From contig NZ_NFJF01000004.1 in the NCBI RefSeq assembly GCF_002159735.1, forward strand, positions 124,001 to 188,000: 64,000 nucleotides of DNA, written 5' to 3'. The translations under genes were made by a program, and so were the position numbers. A model generated the notes under the pieces. It was not told the DNA's origin and did no database searches. It saw nothing but the letters and a program-made list of their open reading frames with translations. This DNA comes from Olsenella sp. An270 (GTDB lineage: Bacteria; Actinomycetota; Coriobacteriia; Coriobacteriales; Atopobiaceae). This document shows positions 1-8,912 of this stretch, in pieces. The stretch's first letter is position 1. Every line of letters begins with the position of its first letter.

Positions 1-1
1 C

Positions 2-337
2 TACTACGTCCCCGACTACGTCCTGTCGCGCCGGCGCGAGGTCGCCAACCAGTCGGTCGGGTCGGTCCGCCAGCTCAACTCGACGTCCGACATGACCCGC
101 TACTACATCACGCGCAACCGTGGCCACCTGGCCCGCTACTTCATGCTCCACGGCGAGTACAGCCCGCTCGGCTTTGCGCTGGGCACGGCGCTCACCTTTG
201 CCAAGGAGCTGATAAGGATCGCCGTCGTGGACCGCGAGCACCTGGTCTCGGGCATGCGCCGGCTCGTCGCCGGGCACCGCGACGCGCGCAAGATCCTGCA
301 CGACCCCAGCTGGGAGCCGATGCCGCCGCTCGCGTAG
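2..337 (+). CDS. Glycosyltransferase (family 2-like), C-terminal fragment
   Basis: The reading frame is open from the first bases of the window to a TAG at 335-337, so only the last ~111 residues of a longer protein are present. The tail contains Tyr-Tyr-Ile-Thr-Arg-Asn followed by an Arg-rich amphipathic stretch and a closing Gly-His-Arg-Asp motif. This resembles the C-terminal region after the catalytic GT-A domain of rhamnosyltransferase-like family 2 enzymes, which build cell-surface polysaccharide. The catalytic domain lies outside the window, so the call rests on tail similarity only. An internal ATG at 92 is not a likely start because the frame continues upstream. Confidence 0.5.
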   Translation, partial: YYVPDYVLSRRREVANQSVGSVRQLNSTSDMTRYYITRNRGHLARYFMLHGEYSPLGFALGTALTFAKELIRIAVVDREHLVSGMRRLVAGHRDARKILHDPSWEPMPPLA

Positions 338-385
338 CGCGGGCGTACAATGGAAGACCGTGACGCGAGGAGAGGAACGACGCAC

Positions 386-1675
386 GTGGCCGAGAAGAGA
401 GACTTTCTCGATGAGCTCATAGACCTGCAGAGCGACTGGCGCTCCCTCAAGGAGATGCCCAACCAGATGGTGGGCTCCCTCATGGACGACGGGGAGCAGA
501 AGGTCTTCAACCCCGCCGACTACAAGGAGAAGCCCTTCGCCAACTCGGGGCGCTGCCTGCGCGTGGCCAGCCAGCGCACCGACGTCTGCTCGCGCTGCCT
601 GGACGTGTGCCCCACGCACTCGATCACCATCCACAACAAGTCGGTCTCGGTGGCCGACGACTGCCGGAAGTGCGGCCTGTGCGGCGCGGTCTGCCCGACC
701 GAGGCCTTTGCCAACCGCCGCCACATGCCGCGCCAGCTCTACGACCAGATCGCCCGCGTGGCGTCCTCCTACGAGCAGTGCTACGTGACGTGCACCCGCG
801 CGCTGAAGCGCCTGCCGCACGGCAACGAGGTCGTGCTCGCCTGCGTGGGCTCGATCTCGCGCGACCTGTGGTTCTCGCTGCTCGCCGACTACGACAACAT
901 CAACGTCTACCTGCCCGTGGGCATCTGCGACCGCTGTCGCACCACCACCGGCGAGGAGACCTACGCCGACGCCATCGCGACCGCCGAGGAGTGGGCCGAC
1001 GCCGCCGTCGGCCTGGAGGTCGAGGAGTCGGCGATGACCCACGAGCTCACGCGGGCCTACAAGCGAAGCCAGTTTGTGAGCGGGGCGGTGACGTCCGTGG
1101 AGCGTCTGGTCACGCGCACCAACCCGGCGCTCGCCGGCGCCAAGGCGGTGGCCAAGAAGATCTCCGACCACTCCTCCCGCCTGAACCGCCTGCAGAAGGA
1201 GCTCGAGAACGCGGTGGGCTCCAAGACGACCAACAACCACGTGCGCCTGCTCACCCAGGGGCGCAAGCTCATGATGGGCGCCCTGCAGCACGACGAGTCT
1301 CTTGCCGACCTCGTGAGGCTCGAGGTCCCCGTGTGCGACCACGCGCTGTGCACCATGTGCGGCGACTGCGCCCAGGTCTGCACCACGCACGCGCTCGACC
1401 TCGACCGCAGCGGCCAGGTGACGGTGCAGAGCGCCTACTGCGTGAGCTGCGGCGCCTGCGTCAGGGTGTGCGAGGAGGGGGCGCTCGCCATGGAGCGCAT
1501 GGACGTGCGCGAGCTCGTGATCCCCGACAAGGTCGCCGAGGAGGTCGCCCGCAAGAAGGAGCAGGCCAAGGCCAAGGCGTCCGAGTACGTGGCGCAGGGC
1601 AAGAAGCAGCTGAACCGCGTCGCCGACGCGCTGGAGAGGCTCGACGACGACCCGGCGGACGCCGGGAGGCACTAG
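386..1675 (+). CDS. 4Fe-4S polyferredoxin-like electron-transfer protein
   Basis: A 429-residue soluble protein with four Cys-rich cluster-binding motifs. Two are N-terminal: a CxxCxxxCP around residues 68-75 and a CRKCGLCGAVCP near 93. Two are C-terminal: CTMCGDCAQVC near 320 and CVSCGACVRVC near 351. Extra Cys pairs (CDRC) lie between them, and the tail is Lys/Ala-rich and helical. This is a duplicated 2[4Fe-4S] ferredoxin arrangement, so electron transfer is the expected role; the redox partner is unknown. The GTG at 386 is preferred because AGGAGAGGA lies about 9 nt upstream, whereas an in-frame ATG at 350 has no ribosome-binding site. It is followed by a hairpin and then ychF. Confidence 0.75.
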   Translation: MAEKRDFLDELIDLQSDWRSLKEMPNQMVGSLMDDGEQKVFNPADYKEKPFANSGRCLRVASQRTDVCSRCLDVCPTHSITIHNKSVSVADDCRKCGLCGAVCPTEAFANRRHMPRQLYDQIARVASSYEQCYVTCTRALKRLPHGNEVVLACVGSISRDLWFSLLADYDNINVYLPVGICDRCRTTTGEETYADAIATAEEWADAAVGLEVEESAMTHELTRAYKRSQFVSGAVTSVERLVTRTNPALAGAKAVAKKISDHSSRLNRLQKELENAVGSKTTNNHVRLLTQGRKLMMGALQHDESLADLVRLEVPVCDHALCTMCGDCAQVCTTHALDLDRSGQVTVQSAYCVSCGACVRVCEEGALAMERMDVRELVIPDKVAEEVARKKEQAKAKASEYVAQGKKQLNRVADALERLDDDPADAGRH

Positions 1676-1701
1676 GGCGACAAGAACCCCGTTCTTGTCG
1701 G
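1676..1701 (+). terminator. Inverted repeat after the ferredoxin gene
   Basis: CGACAAGAAC (1678-1687) pairs perfectly with GTTCTTGTCG (1691-1700) around a 3-nt loop, directly after the TAG at 1673-1675. There is no T-tract, so it may be a weak terminator, an RNA-stability stem or a binding site. The arm belongs to the GGCGASAAGRAC motif family seen in many other gaps of this window. Confidence 0.5.
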
Positions 1702-1722
1702 CGTCATAGTAAGGAGAAGGAC

Positions 1723-2799
1723 GTGTCGCTTTCCATTGGCATCGTGGGCCTGCCCAACGTGGGCAAGTCGACGCTTTTCACCGCGCTCACCAAGAAGGGC
1801 GGCCTCGCGGCCAACTACCCCTTCGCGACGATCGACCCCAACGTGGGCATCGTCGACGTGCCCGACGAGCGCCTCGGCAAGCTGGCCGAGATCGTCCACC
1901 CCGGGCGCATCGTGCCCGCGACGGTGGAGTTCGTCGACATCGCCGGCCTGGTGAAGGGCGCCAACGAGGGCGAGGGCCTGGGCAACCAGTTCCTGGCAAA
2001 CATCCGCGAGACCGACGCCATCTGCGAGGTCGTGCGCTACTTCTCCGACCCCAACGTCATGCGCGAGGTCGGGCGCGTGGGCGAGTTCGTGGACCCCGCG
2101 GGCGACGCCGAGACCATCATGACCGAGCTCATCCTCGCCGACATCCAGTCCCTGGAGAAGCAGCTGCCGCGCCTCGAGAAGGACGCCAAGCGCGACAAGG
2201 AGCTCATGCCCAAGTTCGAGGTGGCGCGCCGCCTGCTCGACTGGCTCAACGACGGCAACCGCGCCGGGACGATGGAGATGACCGACGAGGAGCGCGCCGA
2301 GACCAAGGGGCTCTTCCTCCTCACGATGAAGCCGATCCTCTACGTGGCCAACGTCGACGAGGACCAGCTGGGCGAGGAGCTCGCTCCCATCGACGGCGTC
2401 ACCCCGATCCCGATCTGCGCCAAGGTGGAGGCCGAGCTCTCCGAGCTCGAGCCCGAGGAGGCGGCCGAGTACCTGGCCGACCTGGGCCTCGAGAAGAGCG
2501 GCCTGGAGACGCTCGCGCAGGCGGCGTATAGGCTGCTCGGCCTGCAGAGCTACTTCACCGCGGGCGAGATGGAGGTCAAGGCCTGGACCGTGCGCGTGGG
2601 CGCCAAGGCCCCCGAGGCCGCCGGCGTCATCCACTCCGACTTTGAGCGCGGCTTCATCAAGGCCGAGGTCGCCAGCTACGCCGACTACGTCGAGCTCGGC
2701 GGCGAGGCCGGCTGCAAGACCGCCGGCAAGCTCCGCATCGAGGGCAAGGACTACGTCGTCCAGGACGGCGACGTCATGCACTTCCGCTTCAACGTGTAG
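1723..2799 (+). CDS. ychF: Redox-regulated ATPase/GTPase YchF
   Basis: A 358-residue Obg-family P-loop NTPase of the YchF/Ola1 group. In other bacteria it binds ribosomes and hydrolyses ATP, with a role in stress and translation. The G1 motif GLPNVGKST starts at residue 8, followed by the typical NYPFATIDPN switch region and DIAGLVKGANEGEGLG (G3). The last ~85 residues form the TGS domain. The length matches the family (~360 aa). The GTG start at 1723 follows AAGGAGAAGG by 2-3 nt. The frame stays open far upstream, but that part is the antisense-like shadow of the ferredoxin gene. Confidence 0.95.
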   Translation: MSLSIGIVGLPNVGKSTLFTALTKKGGLAANYPFATIDPNVGIVDVPDERLGKLAEIVHPGRIVPATVEFVDIAGLVKGANEGEGLGNQFLANIRETDAICEVVRYFSDPNVMREVGRVGEFVDPAGDAETIMTELILADIQSLEKQLPRLEKDAKRDKELMPKFEVARRLLDWLNDGNRAGTMEMTDEERAETKGLFLLTMKPILYVANVDEDQLGEELAPIDGVTPIPICAKVEAELSELEPEEAAEYLADLGLEKSGLETLAQAAYRLLGLQSYFTAGEMEVKAWTVRVGAKAPEAAGVIHSDFERGFIKAEVASYADYVELGGEAGCKTAGKLRIEGKDYVVQDGDVMHFRFNV

Positions 2800-2845
2800 G
2801 GCGAGAAGAACCCGCCCCTAGGCGGCTCGACGATCGGGGGATCGC

Positions 2846-4015
2846 ATGGACTGCAGCTTCAAGCGAGGAACCGTCCGACTCACCGAGGGCGTCGAGCCCA
2901 ACTGGGATGAGGTCGCCGCGCGACTCGACTTCGTGCGCGAGGTCTGCGGCGTGCCCGTGTGCTTCCAGCGCGCCCGCCGCGAGGGCGACTCCTGGGTCGT
3001 CCCGTTCCTCTCCGCGGAGAGCGAGCGGCACCCGGATGCCGCAGACGTCATGCTCGAGAGGTATACCCCCTACGAGGCCCTGGGGGCGGAGCGCGTGGAC
3101 GTTCCCACGGCGACTGTCGACGAGCTGGAGGTCATGACCCTGCTCTCCAAGGGCGAGGCGCCCGCGGTGCGCGCCAAGGCCCTCGTGCCCGAGGAGCCGA
3201 CGCCGGGGCCGGACCCCGAGGCCGCGGACCCGGAGAGCGTGTTTGACGGCCTGGTGGGCATGGACGAGCAGAAGGAGATGCTCATCAAGCTCTCGACCGC
3301 GCTTGCCAAGCACGGCCGCTCCGCCGTCGAGTGCTTCCACTTCGTCTTCGTGGGCAACCCCGGGACCGGCAAGACCGAGCTGGCGAGCCGGCTCGTCTCA
3401 TACCTGGACAGCCTGGGCGTCACGGACGGGACGCACAAGATGGTCAAGGTCAGCGGCAGCGAGCTCATGGCGGACTACGTGGGCCAGACGGGCAACAAGG
3501 TTCGCCGGATCGTCGACTCGGCCGTGGGTGGGATGCTCTTCATCGACGAGTTCTACGGCCTCAGCGTCAAGGACGCCGGCGGCTACGGTCACGAGGCCAT
3601 CGACGCGCTCACCGAGCGTCTGGACACGCTCCAGGACAAGCTCGTCTGCGTGGTGGCCGGCTACCCCAAGGAGGTCGACCAGACGCTCGACCTCAACCCC
3701 GGCCTGCGCGACCGCTTTGGCTACCGCGTGGAGTTCCCCGACTACACGCCCGAGGAGCTCGCAGAGATCCTGGTCTCGATCGCGGGGCGTCGGGGCTTCA
3801 CGGTCGCCTGCAACGACGAGGCACTGGCGGATGTGCTCGAGCGCCTGCGGACCTCGAAGGACTTCTCCAACGCGCGCTCGGTGCGCAGGCTCGTGGACCA
3901 TGCGGTGGTGGAGGCCTCGTGCGACCACGACGAGGCGGTCATCACCGAGAAGGACCTTCTCGCCGCGCTTCCCCAGTGCCTGACGAAGAGCAAGGTTCGC
4001 CGGGCCGGGTTCTAG
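2846..4015 (+). CDS. CbbX/CfxQ-type AAA+ ATPase
   Basis: A 389-residue protein with an N-terminal ~130-residue domain of unknown function and one AAA+ module: Walker A GNPGTGKT near residue 170, Walker B LFIDEF near 231, and a sensor-1 region VVAGYP. The pore-loop and arginine-finger regions resemble the CbbX/EccA (type VII secretion and Rubisco-activase-like) clade, which remodels partner proteins using ATP. It starts 46 bp after ychF and sits 13 bp before the DUF285 gene, so these two probably form a unit. The same AAA clade recurs, in tandem and fused to a protease, at 16358-19708. The physiological substrate cannot be told from sequence. Confidence 0.75.
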   Translation: MDCSFKRGTVRLTEGVEPNWDEVAARLDFVREVCGVPVCFQRARREGDSWVVPFLSAESERHPDAADVMLERYTPYEALGAERVDVPTATVDELEVMTLLSKGEAPAVRAKALVPEEPTPGPDPEAADPESVFDGLVGMDEQKEMLIKLSTALAKHGRSAVECFHFVFVGNPGTGKTELASRLVSYLDSLGVTDGTHKMVKVSGSELMADYVGQTGNKVRRIVDSAVGGMLFIDEFYGLSVKDAGGYGHEAIDALTERLDTLQDKLVCVVAGYPKEVDQTLDLNPGLRDRFGYRVEFPDYTPEELAEILVSIAGRRGFTVACNDEALADVLERLRTSKDFSNARSVRRLVDHAVVEASCDHDEAVITEKDLLAALPQCLTKSKVRRAGF

Positions 4016-4016
4016 C

Positions 4017-4024
4017 GGGGGGGG
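4017..4024 (+). repeat. G8 homopolymer in the ribosome-binding site
   Basis: Eight consecutive G residues lie between the TAG of the AAA+ gene (4013-4015) and the GTG start at 4029. They form the only plausible Shine-Dalgarno sequence of the DUF285 gene. Slippage here would alter spacing or strength of the site. Confidence 0.6.
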
Positions 4025-4028
4025 TGCC

Positions 4029-5006
4029 GTGAGCGAGACAACCAGGGTCTTCGCGGAGACCTACAAGATGTACGACGAGCGTCTCGCCGCGTTCTCGGAC
4101 CGCTGGAAGGACGTCGTGGTGCTCGGCGCGCGCCCCGAGGACTGCCGACTGCGCTCGGTCGAGGCGTTCGGGCGCACCTGGCGGCTCTCGCTTGCCGGCG
4201 AGATGGTCGAGGTGCCGCCCGAGGGCTTTGCCGAGGTCGTGAGCGAGCCGGACGAGATGGGCATGCGCAGCGTGAGCTACCGCGTGCCGTGGACGGACGC
4301 GTCGCTCGCGGTGGTTGCCGCCCCCATCGCCCCGGAGAGGCTCGACCACTGGTTTGCCGGCTGCTGGAACCTGCGCGAGGTCCGCGGGCTCGGCCTTCTC
4401 GACACCTCGTGCGCCCGAAGCATGCGGGGGACGTTCCTGGGGTGCGAGGCACTCGCGGAGCTGGACGTCTCGGGCTTTGACACCTCGCGGGTCGAGGACA
4501 TGCGCAACCTGTTCTGGGGCTGCTCGTCCCTCTTGGCGCTTGACGTCTCCGGGTTCGACACCGCGCGCGTGGAGACCATGGGCGGCATGTTCCACGGCTG
4601 CTCGTCACTCGCGAACTTGGATGTCTCCGGCTTTGACACCTCGCGGGTCACGTCGATGACGAACCTGTTCTGCGGCTGCTCCGCGCTCGCGGAGCTGGAC
4701 GTCTCCGGCTTTGACACCTCGTGCGTGGAGCAGATGTCCGGGATGTTCTGGGGATGCTCCTCGCTGCGCGAGCTCGACCTCGCCGGCTTTGACCTCTCAC
4801 GCGTCACGAGCCTGTTCTTCCTGTTTCGCGGCTGCTCGTCGCTTGCCGCGCTCAGGATGCCCGGGATCGACCCGGCACGGGCGGACGAGGTCCGCATGGG
4901 CGCCATGTTCGAGGGGGCGGACGCGCTCGGGGACACGCCGGAGCACCTTGCGGAGCTCGTGCGCAGCGGCTCGGGCGTTGCGGTGGGGCGGACGAGAAGG
5001 GCCTAG
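4029..5006 (+). CDS. DUF285/BspA-like repeat protein
   Basis: A 325-residue protein whose residues ~114-300 consist of successive ~22-24-residue units of the form LDVSGFDTSRVxxMxxLFxGCSSL. This is the DUF285 (Mycoplasma lipoprotein-type, BspA-like) repeat, which folds as a leucine-rich-like solenoid. At least six units are visible. Unlike typical BspA surface proteins there is no signal peptide, lipobox, transmembrane segment or sorting signal, so this copy appears cytoplasmic. The GTG start at 4029 is placed by the G-run just upstream. It is coupled to the CbbX-type ATPase, suggesting a client or adaptor for that remodeller (inference). Confidence 0.75.
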   Translation: MSETTRVFAETYKMYDERLAAFSDRWKDVVVLGARPEDCRLRSVEAFGRTWRLSLAGEMVEVPPEGFAEVVSEPDEMGMRSVSYRVPWTDASLAVVAAPIAPERLDHWFAGCWNLREVRGLGLLDTSCARSMRGTFLGCEALAELDVSGFDTSRVEDMRNLFWGCSSLLALDVSGFDTARVETMGGMFHGCSSLANLDVSGFDTSRVTSMTNLFCGCSALAELDVSGFDTSCVEQMSGMFWGCSSLRELDLAGFDLSRVTSLFFLFRGCSSLAALRMPGIDPARADEVRMGAMFEGADALGDTPEHLAELVRSGSGVAVGRTRRA

Positions 5007-7096
5007 ACGATCAGGTCGTCGATGATGTCGCGGTCCTTCTGCTGGTTGGGCTTGAGGCAGTCTGAGGCGAGGAGCTCGTCGTAGGTTCCCGTCTCGCGAC
5101 CCATCCGGACGAAGAGCTCGTCGAGCTCGGGCAGGAGCTCCCAGTCGACGAGCGCGGCGTGCTCGCGGTTGACCTGATCCGCGGTGACGGCCTTGAAGAC
5201 CTTCTTCGCGGGCAGGGGCTGGTCGAGCGTCTCGTTCTCCCTCAGCGCGCGGGCGTAGGCGGCGGGGAGCTCGCCCCAGGGCTTGAGCGTGAAGCCCGTC
5301 GTCACCATGTACGCGTTCCAGCGCAGGTGCTCCAGATGGCCGATGGCCTCGCGCATCGCCTCGTCGTCGCGCTCGCTGTCGCTCTGGCCGGCGCCGGGGA
5401 CCTCGCCCACGCCGTTCTGCCAGAGGAAGCGCTCCACGGTGGCGAAGTCAGCGGTCGCGCGGCTGGAGTCGCGATCGTAGGCGCTGCACTCGGCCCAGCG
5501 CTTCTGGGCCTCGGGGATGAACTCCTGGTTGCCCGCGGGGTCGAAGAGGCTTGGCTTGGAGGCGTCCGGACCGAGGCGGTAGCGGAGGTTCACGAGCATG
5601 GCGGCGCGGTCGAGGTTCTTGTGGAGCAAAAGCGACGCGCGCATGGACTCGGAGGTGCCCCCGTACAGGAGCACCTGCTTGGTCCCGCTCGACGCCTCGG
5701 GCGCCCTGCCGCCGTAGGAGTCCTCGAACACGAGGCAGGAGTCCTCGTCCCCGCTGTACTGGACGTAGACCGCCTGGGCACCCCCCAGCTTCTTCTGCAG
5801 GCGCTGCTGCCAGAGCTGCCGCTGGGTGGGGGCGCGGCCGAGGTCCGGCTCGGTGTTGATCACGAGCACGAGGTCGTTGCGGTCGATCTCGACGGCGTCC
5901 AGCATCTCGAACTTGCTCTCGAAGGCATCGCCGACGATGGCGGGGGGCGTGAGACCGGGCTCTTGTCCCGTCGCCGAGCCGCCCGGGAAGAGGGCGGGGT
6001 AGGCGCAGCGCAGGCGCCGGTTGATGCGGGACGCCTGGGGGCTCGCGATGGCGATGCGCGGGATGGCGGCCTCGATCGAGCCGTCCGAGCGGGCGTTCGT
6101 CAGCGCCTGCCCGTTGCGGATGAGATAGGCGACCATCAGGACCACGCGCTCGACGTCGTTCCCTATGACCATGGCGTTGAGCGGCCTGAGCCCCAGGCCA
6201 AAGCCCGGGTCGCCGAGCCGGTCGACCGGGGGCAGCAGGCGGCGGACGAGCTGCCGGACCCTGATCTCCTCGACGCTGTAGGAGTAGACGTCCTCGGGCT
6301 TGACCGGGCTGTTCTCCGTCTCGCCGCTCATGAGGAACTCGACGAGGCTCGCGCGCTCCTCGCGCGAGAGAGGCTCGTCCCCGTAGCTCGTGACGGTGAC
6401 GCGCCCGTTCCTGAGGGCAACGAGCGCGAGCTGCTCGTCGTCCACGCGGTTCGTTGACCTCGAACTCACGGCGTCGCTCAGGCGGTGGCGGAACGACTCG
6501 TACGAGAGCTCCCTCGTCGTGTCCCCCGTGCACAGGCGATACGTCTTCTCGCCCGACGCGTCCCTCGCAATCGAGAAGACCGCGCGCGGACAGCCGTCGC
6601 CGCGTGCGGCGTCGATGACGAACGAGCGGGCGTAGGGGGCCATGTCGCTCGAGGAGGTGACAACCACGACCTGCTCGAAGTGGTCGAATTGGGTGCTCAG
6701 CCAGGTGGACGCGCTGGTGAAGACGCTGAGGACGCCCTCCGCGGTGAGCGCGAGCGCCAGCAGGCTCAGAAACTCAAAGACGACGTGGAGCTCGAAGGAG
6801 CCGCCGCCCTCGGGGAGCAGCGAGAACCCGTTGCCGCCGATGAAGGCGAGCGCGGCGCGGCCGAGCGCGGCGAGGACCATCATGACCGAGACCGCGACGT
6901 CGCTCGTCGCGGCGGCCAGCTCCTGGGCCCACGCGACGACAAACAGGAGCGCGAAGACCGCCGCGAACACGACGCCGCGGGAGACGTGCTCGGAGATCCG
7001 GTAGGCGAGAAAGACAAACAGCAGGAAGAGTCCTGCGGCGATCAGAAAGCCTGCGAGATTTGCGGCGAGCGTGCCGCTTGCGAGCAGTTCTGCCAT
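5003..7096 (-). CDS. Membrane-anchored protein with RyR-like C-terminus, function unknown
   Basis: A 697-residue protein with about four hydrophobic segments in its first ~130 residues, followed by a large cytoplasmic region. Around residues 150-200 a VVVTSSSD-like stretch and around 315-345 an MVIGNDVERVVLMVAYLI stretch resemble nucleotide-binding or TrkA-N-like folds. The C-terminal GHLEHLRWNAYMVTTGF segment is reminiscent of the bacterial RyR domain found in some ion-channel and nucleotide-sensing proteins. The start at 7096 is preceded on its strand by GGGGGAAG. It converges on the DUF285 gene and their 3' ends overlap by 4 bp. The family assignment is tentative; a ligand-sensing membrane protein is the best guess. 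Confidence 0.45.
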   Translation of the reverse strand: MAELLASGTLAANLAGFLIAAGLFLLFVFLAYRISEHVSRGVVFAAVFALLFVVAWAQELAAATSDVAVSVMMVLAALGRAALAFIGGNGFSLLPEGGGSFELHVVFEFLSLLALALTAEGVLSVFTSASTWLSTQFDHFEQVVVVTSSSDMAPYARSFVIDAARGDGCPRAVFSIARDASGEKTYRLCTGDTTRELSYESFRHRLSDAVSSRSTNRVDDEQLALVALRNGRVTVTSYGDEPLSREERASLVEFLMSGETENSPVKPEDVYSYSVEEIRVRQLVRRLLPPVDRLGDPGFGLGLRPLNAMVIGNDVERVVLMVAYLIRNGQALTNARSDGSIEAAIPRIAIASPQASRINRRLRCAYPALFPGGSATGQEPGLTPPAIVGDAFESKFEMLDAVEIDRNDLVLVINTEPDLGRAPTQRQLWQQRLQKKLGGAQAVYVQYSGDEDSCLVFEDSYGGRAPEASSGTKQVLLYGGTSESMRASLLLHKNLDRAAMLVNLRYRLGPDASKPSLFDPAGNQEFIPEAQKRWAECSAYDRDSSRATADFATVERFLWQNGVGEVPGAGQSDSERDDEAMREAIGHLEHLRWNAYMVTTGFTLKPWGELPAAYARALRENETLDQPLPAKKVFKAVTADQVNREHAALVDWELLPELDELFVRMGRETGTYDELLASDCLKPNQQKDRDIIDDLIV

Positions 7097-7222
7097 GACT
7101 TCCCCCGTGACGTGGCTCCCTTTACGGGTCCGATTGTGCCACTGTCACGCCTCCGGGGAGGAGGAGAAGGGGGCCGCGACCGGTGAGCGTGGCGCGAGGG
7201 CGCGTCCTTGTCGCCCGCCTGG

Positions 7223-8749
7223 CTACTCCGCCTGGTCGGTTCCCAGCACCACGACGACGTCGTACTCGGTCGAGTAGCCCGCGGTGTTCTCGGAGACGTT
7301 GGCCTCGTCGATCCCGAGCGTCTGAGCGACGCCGAGGGCGGCGGAGCGGGCGTCGCCGTTGTAGTAGACAGCCGAGGTGGTGTGGTCCGTGGAGCTGTCG
7401 CTGTCCGCGTAGGGCGAGAAGCCCGCGCCCTCGAGGGTCGTGGACTTGCTGGCGGCCAGGCCGCTCACCGTGGTCCCGTTGAGGACGAGGACGTTGCCCG
7501 AGAAGGTGGCCCCGCCGTCGGAGGAGCTCGAGTCGTCGTCGCCCGTGGAGGTGCCGTCGCCCGAGCTCACGCCGATCGATCCGGCCACGCCGTGGGTGAA
7601 GTCCTGGCTCTCGTCGGAGTAGGGCGGCAGACCGGAGTCCACGCGCTCCATCATCTCACGCCAGCCGTCCTCGTCGGGGAGCTCGTACCAGACGTTGTTC
7701 GTGTACGTGGAGATGGTGGGCGTCTGGCCGGAATAGAAGCCCGTGTCCACGTCGAAGCTCTTGAACTGCATCGCGAGGCCCATGATGTCGTTGGCCGTGA
7801 GGGGGTAGACCGCGACACTCTCCGCCATCGAGGCGACGGCGTTGAGCATGCTCACGGGGTCGAGCGTCAGGACCTTCTTGATGATGGCGCCGATGACCAT
7901 GCGCTGGTTGGCCGCGCGGTAGAAGTCTCCGCCGCCGTACTCGTCGTAGGCGTGGCGCGCGCGGCACAGGCCGAGCGCCTGCGCGCCGTTGATGGTCTGG
8001 GTGCCCTCGGGCAGGTCGACCGCGGCGAGGACGTCGCTCACGGCGACGGGCAGCGTGACCTCGACGCCGCCGATGGCGTCGACGATGGAGGTGAACTGCT
8101 CGAAGTCGACCTCGGCGTAGGCGGTGATGTCCACGCCGGCAAACTCCTCGACGACCTCCATCATGTAGGCGCCGCCGCCGATCGAGTAGGCGTCGTTGAT
8201 CTTGCGCTCGCCGTTCGCGCCCATGTCGACGAGGGTGTCGCGCGGGATGGAGACGAGCGTGACCTTCTGGGCGGGTGCGTCGACGCGGGTCAGGATGATG
8301 GTGTCGGAGCGGAAGTTCACCGTGGAGTCGCCCCAGTCCTCCGCGCGCCCCTCGCTCTTATCGACGCCCAGAAGCAGCATGTAGAACGGGTCCTGCATCT
8401 CGACGGGCTCGGTGAGCTGGGCGCGGATGTCGTCGGTGACGTCCTGCTGGAAGGCGCTGTTGATCTTCACGATGTAGGCGGCAGCGGCGGCCCCCACGCC
8501 CACGAAGGCAACGAGGAGCACGGCGAGAACGACCTTCAGCACGCGGCCGCGGCGCTTCTTCTTCAGGCGCGCCGAGTAGGACTGGGCGCCCTCGGAGCGC
8601 GATGCGACGTGCCGCGCGGAGGTGCGCGAGGTCGCGCGCGGGGCCGGGGCGGGAGTCGCGTGAGAGGCGTGCGCCGCCCCGTGGTTGCTCTGCGAGCGGC
8701 GAACCTGCTCGGCACTGGTCATGCGTCGATGGGTCTTCCTGTCGGCCAC
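7223..8749 (-). CDS. LytR-CpsA-Psr (LCP) family wall-polymer ligase
   Basis: A 508-residue protein: basic cytoplasmic N-terminus of ~85 residues, one transmembrane helix (VLKVVLAVLLVAFVGVGAAA), then the LCP domain with DPFYMLLLGVDKSEG, RSDTIILTRVD, VSIPRDTLVDM, INDAYSIGGG and CRARHAYDEYGGGDFYRAANQR. The last ~110 residues are a LytR_C domain after a Ser/Asp-rich linker. LCP enzymes transfer undecaprenyl-linked glycopolymers to peptidoglycan outside the cell. The GTG at 8749 is chosen because AAGGAGGG lies 5 nt upstream on that strand; an in-frame start nine codons earlier has no such site. It is divergent from guaA. Confidence 0.9.
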   Translation of the reverse strand: MADRKTHRRMTSAEQVRRSQSNHGAAHASHATPAPAPRATSRTSARHVASRSEGAQSYSARLKKKRRGRVLKVVLAVLLVAFVGVGAAAAAYIVKINSAFQQDVTDDIRAQLTEPVEMQDPFYMLLLGVDKSEGRAEDWGDSTVNFRSDTIILTRVDAPAQKVTLVSIPRDTLVDMGANGERKINDAYSIGGGAYMMEVVEEFAGVDITAYAEVDFEQFTSIVDAIGGVEVTLPVAVSDVLAAVDLPEGTQTINGAQALGLCRARHAYDEYGGGDFYRAANQRMVIGAIIKKVLTLDPVSMLNAVASMAESVAVYPLTANDIMGLAMQFKSFDVDTGFYSGQTPTISTYTNNVWYELPDEDGWREMMERVDSGLPPYSDESQDFTHGVAGSIGVSSGDGTSTGDDDSSSSDGGATFSGNVLVLNGTTVSGLAASKSTTLEGAGFSPYADSDSSTDHTTSAVYYNGDARSAALGVAQTLGIDEANVSENTAGYSTEYDVVVVLGTDQAE

Positions 8750-8912
8750 GAGGGGCCCTCCTTGCGTGTCTGGCACGAGTGCTCTTGTCGGCTGACTGAA
8801 TCCGACTCACAAATGATAGGGAAGCCAGATGTGCGCTGCGTGTAGGTGGGCAAAAAACGCGGTATTCTCTATAAACTGTCACTGTTTGGCAACACGTGAA
8901 GAAAGAGGATTC

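Noticed and set aside
350-385. ATG 350 as start of the polyferredoxin
   Set aside because: No ribosome-binding site precedes it, and TACAAT overlapping it looks like a -10 box. GTG 386 has AGGAGAGGA upstream.
607-1722. In-frame N-terminal extension of YchF
   Set aside because: The extension is Arg/Pro/Gly-rich shadow of the ferredoxin gene. The conserved YchF N-terminus begins at 1723 with a good ribosome-binding site.
8770-8912. Guanine riboswitch before guaA
   Set aside because: No pair of loop-loop helices or conserved core was recognisable in the short leader.
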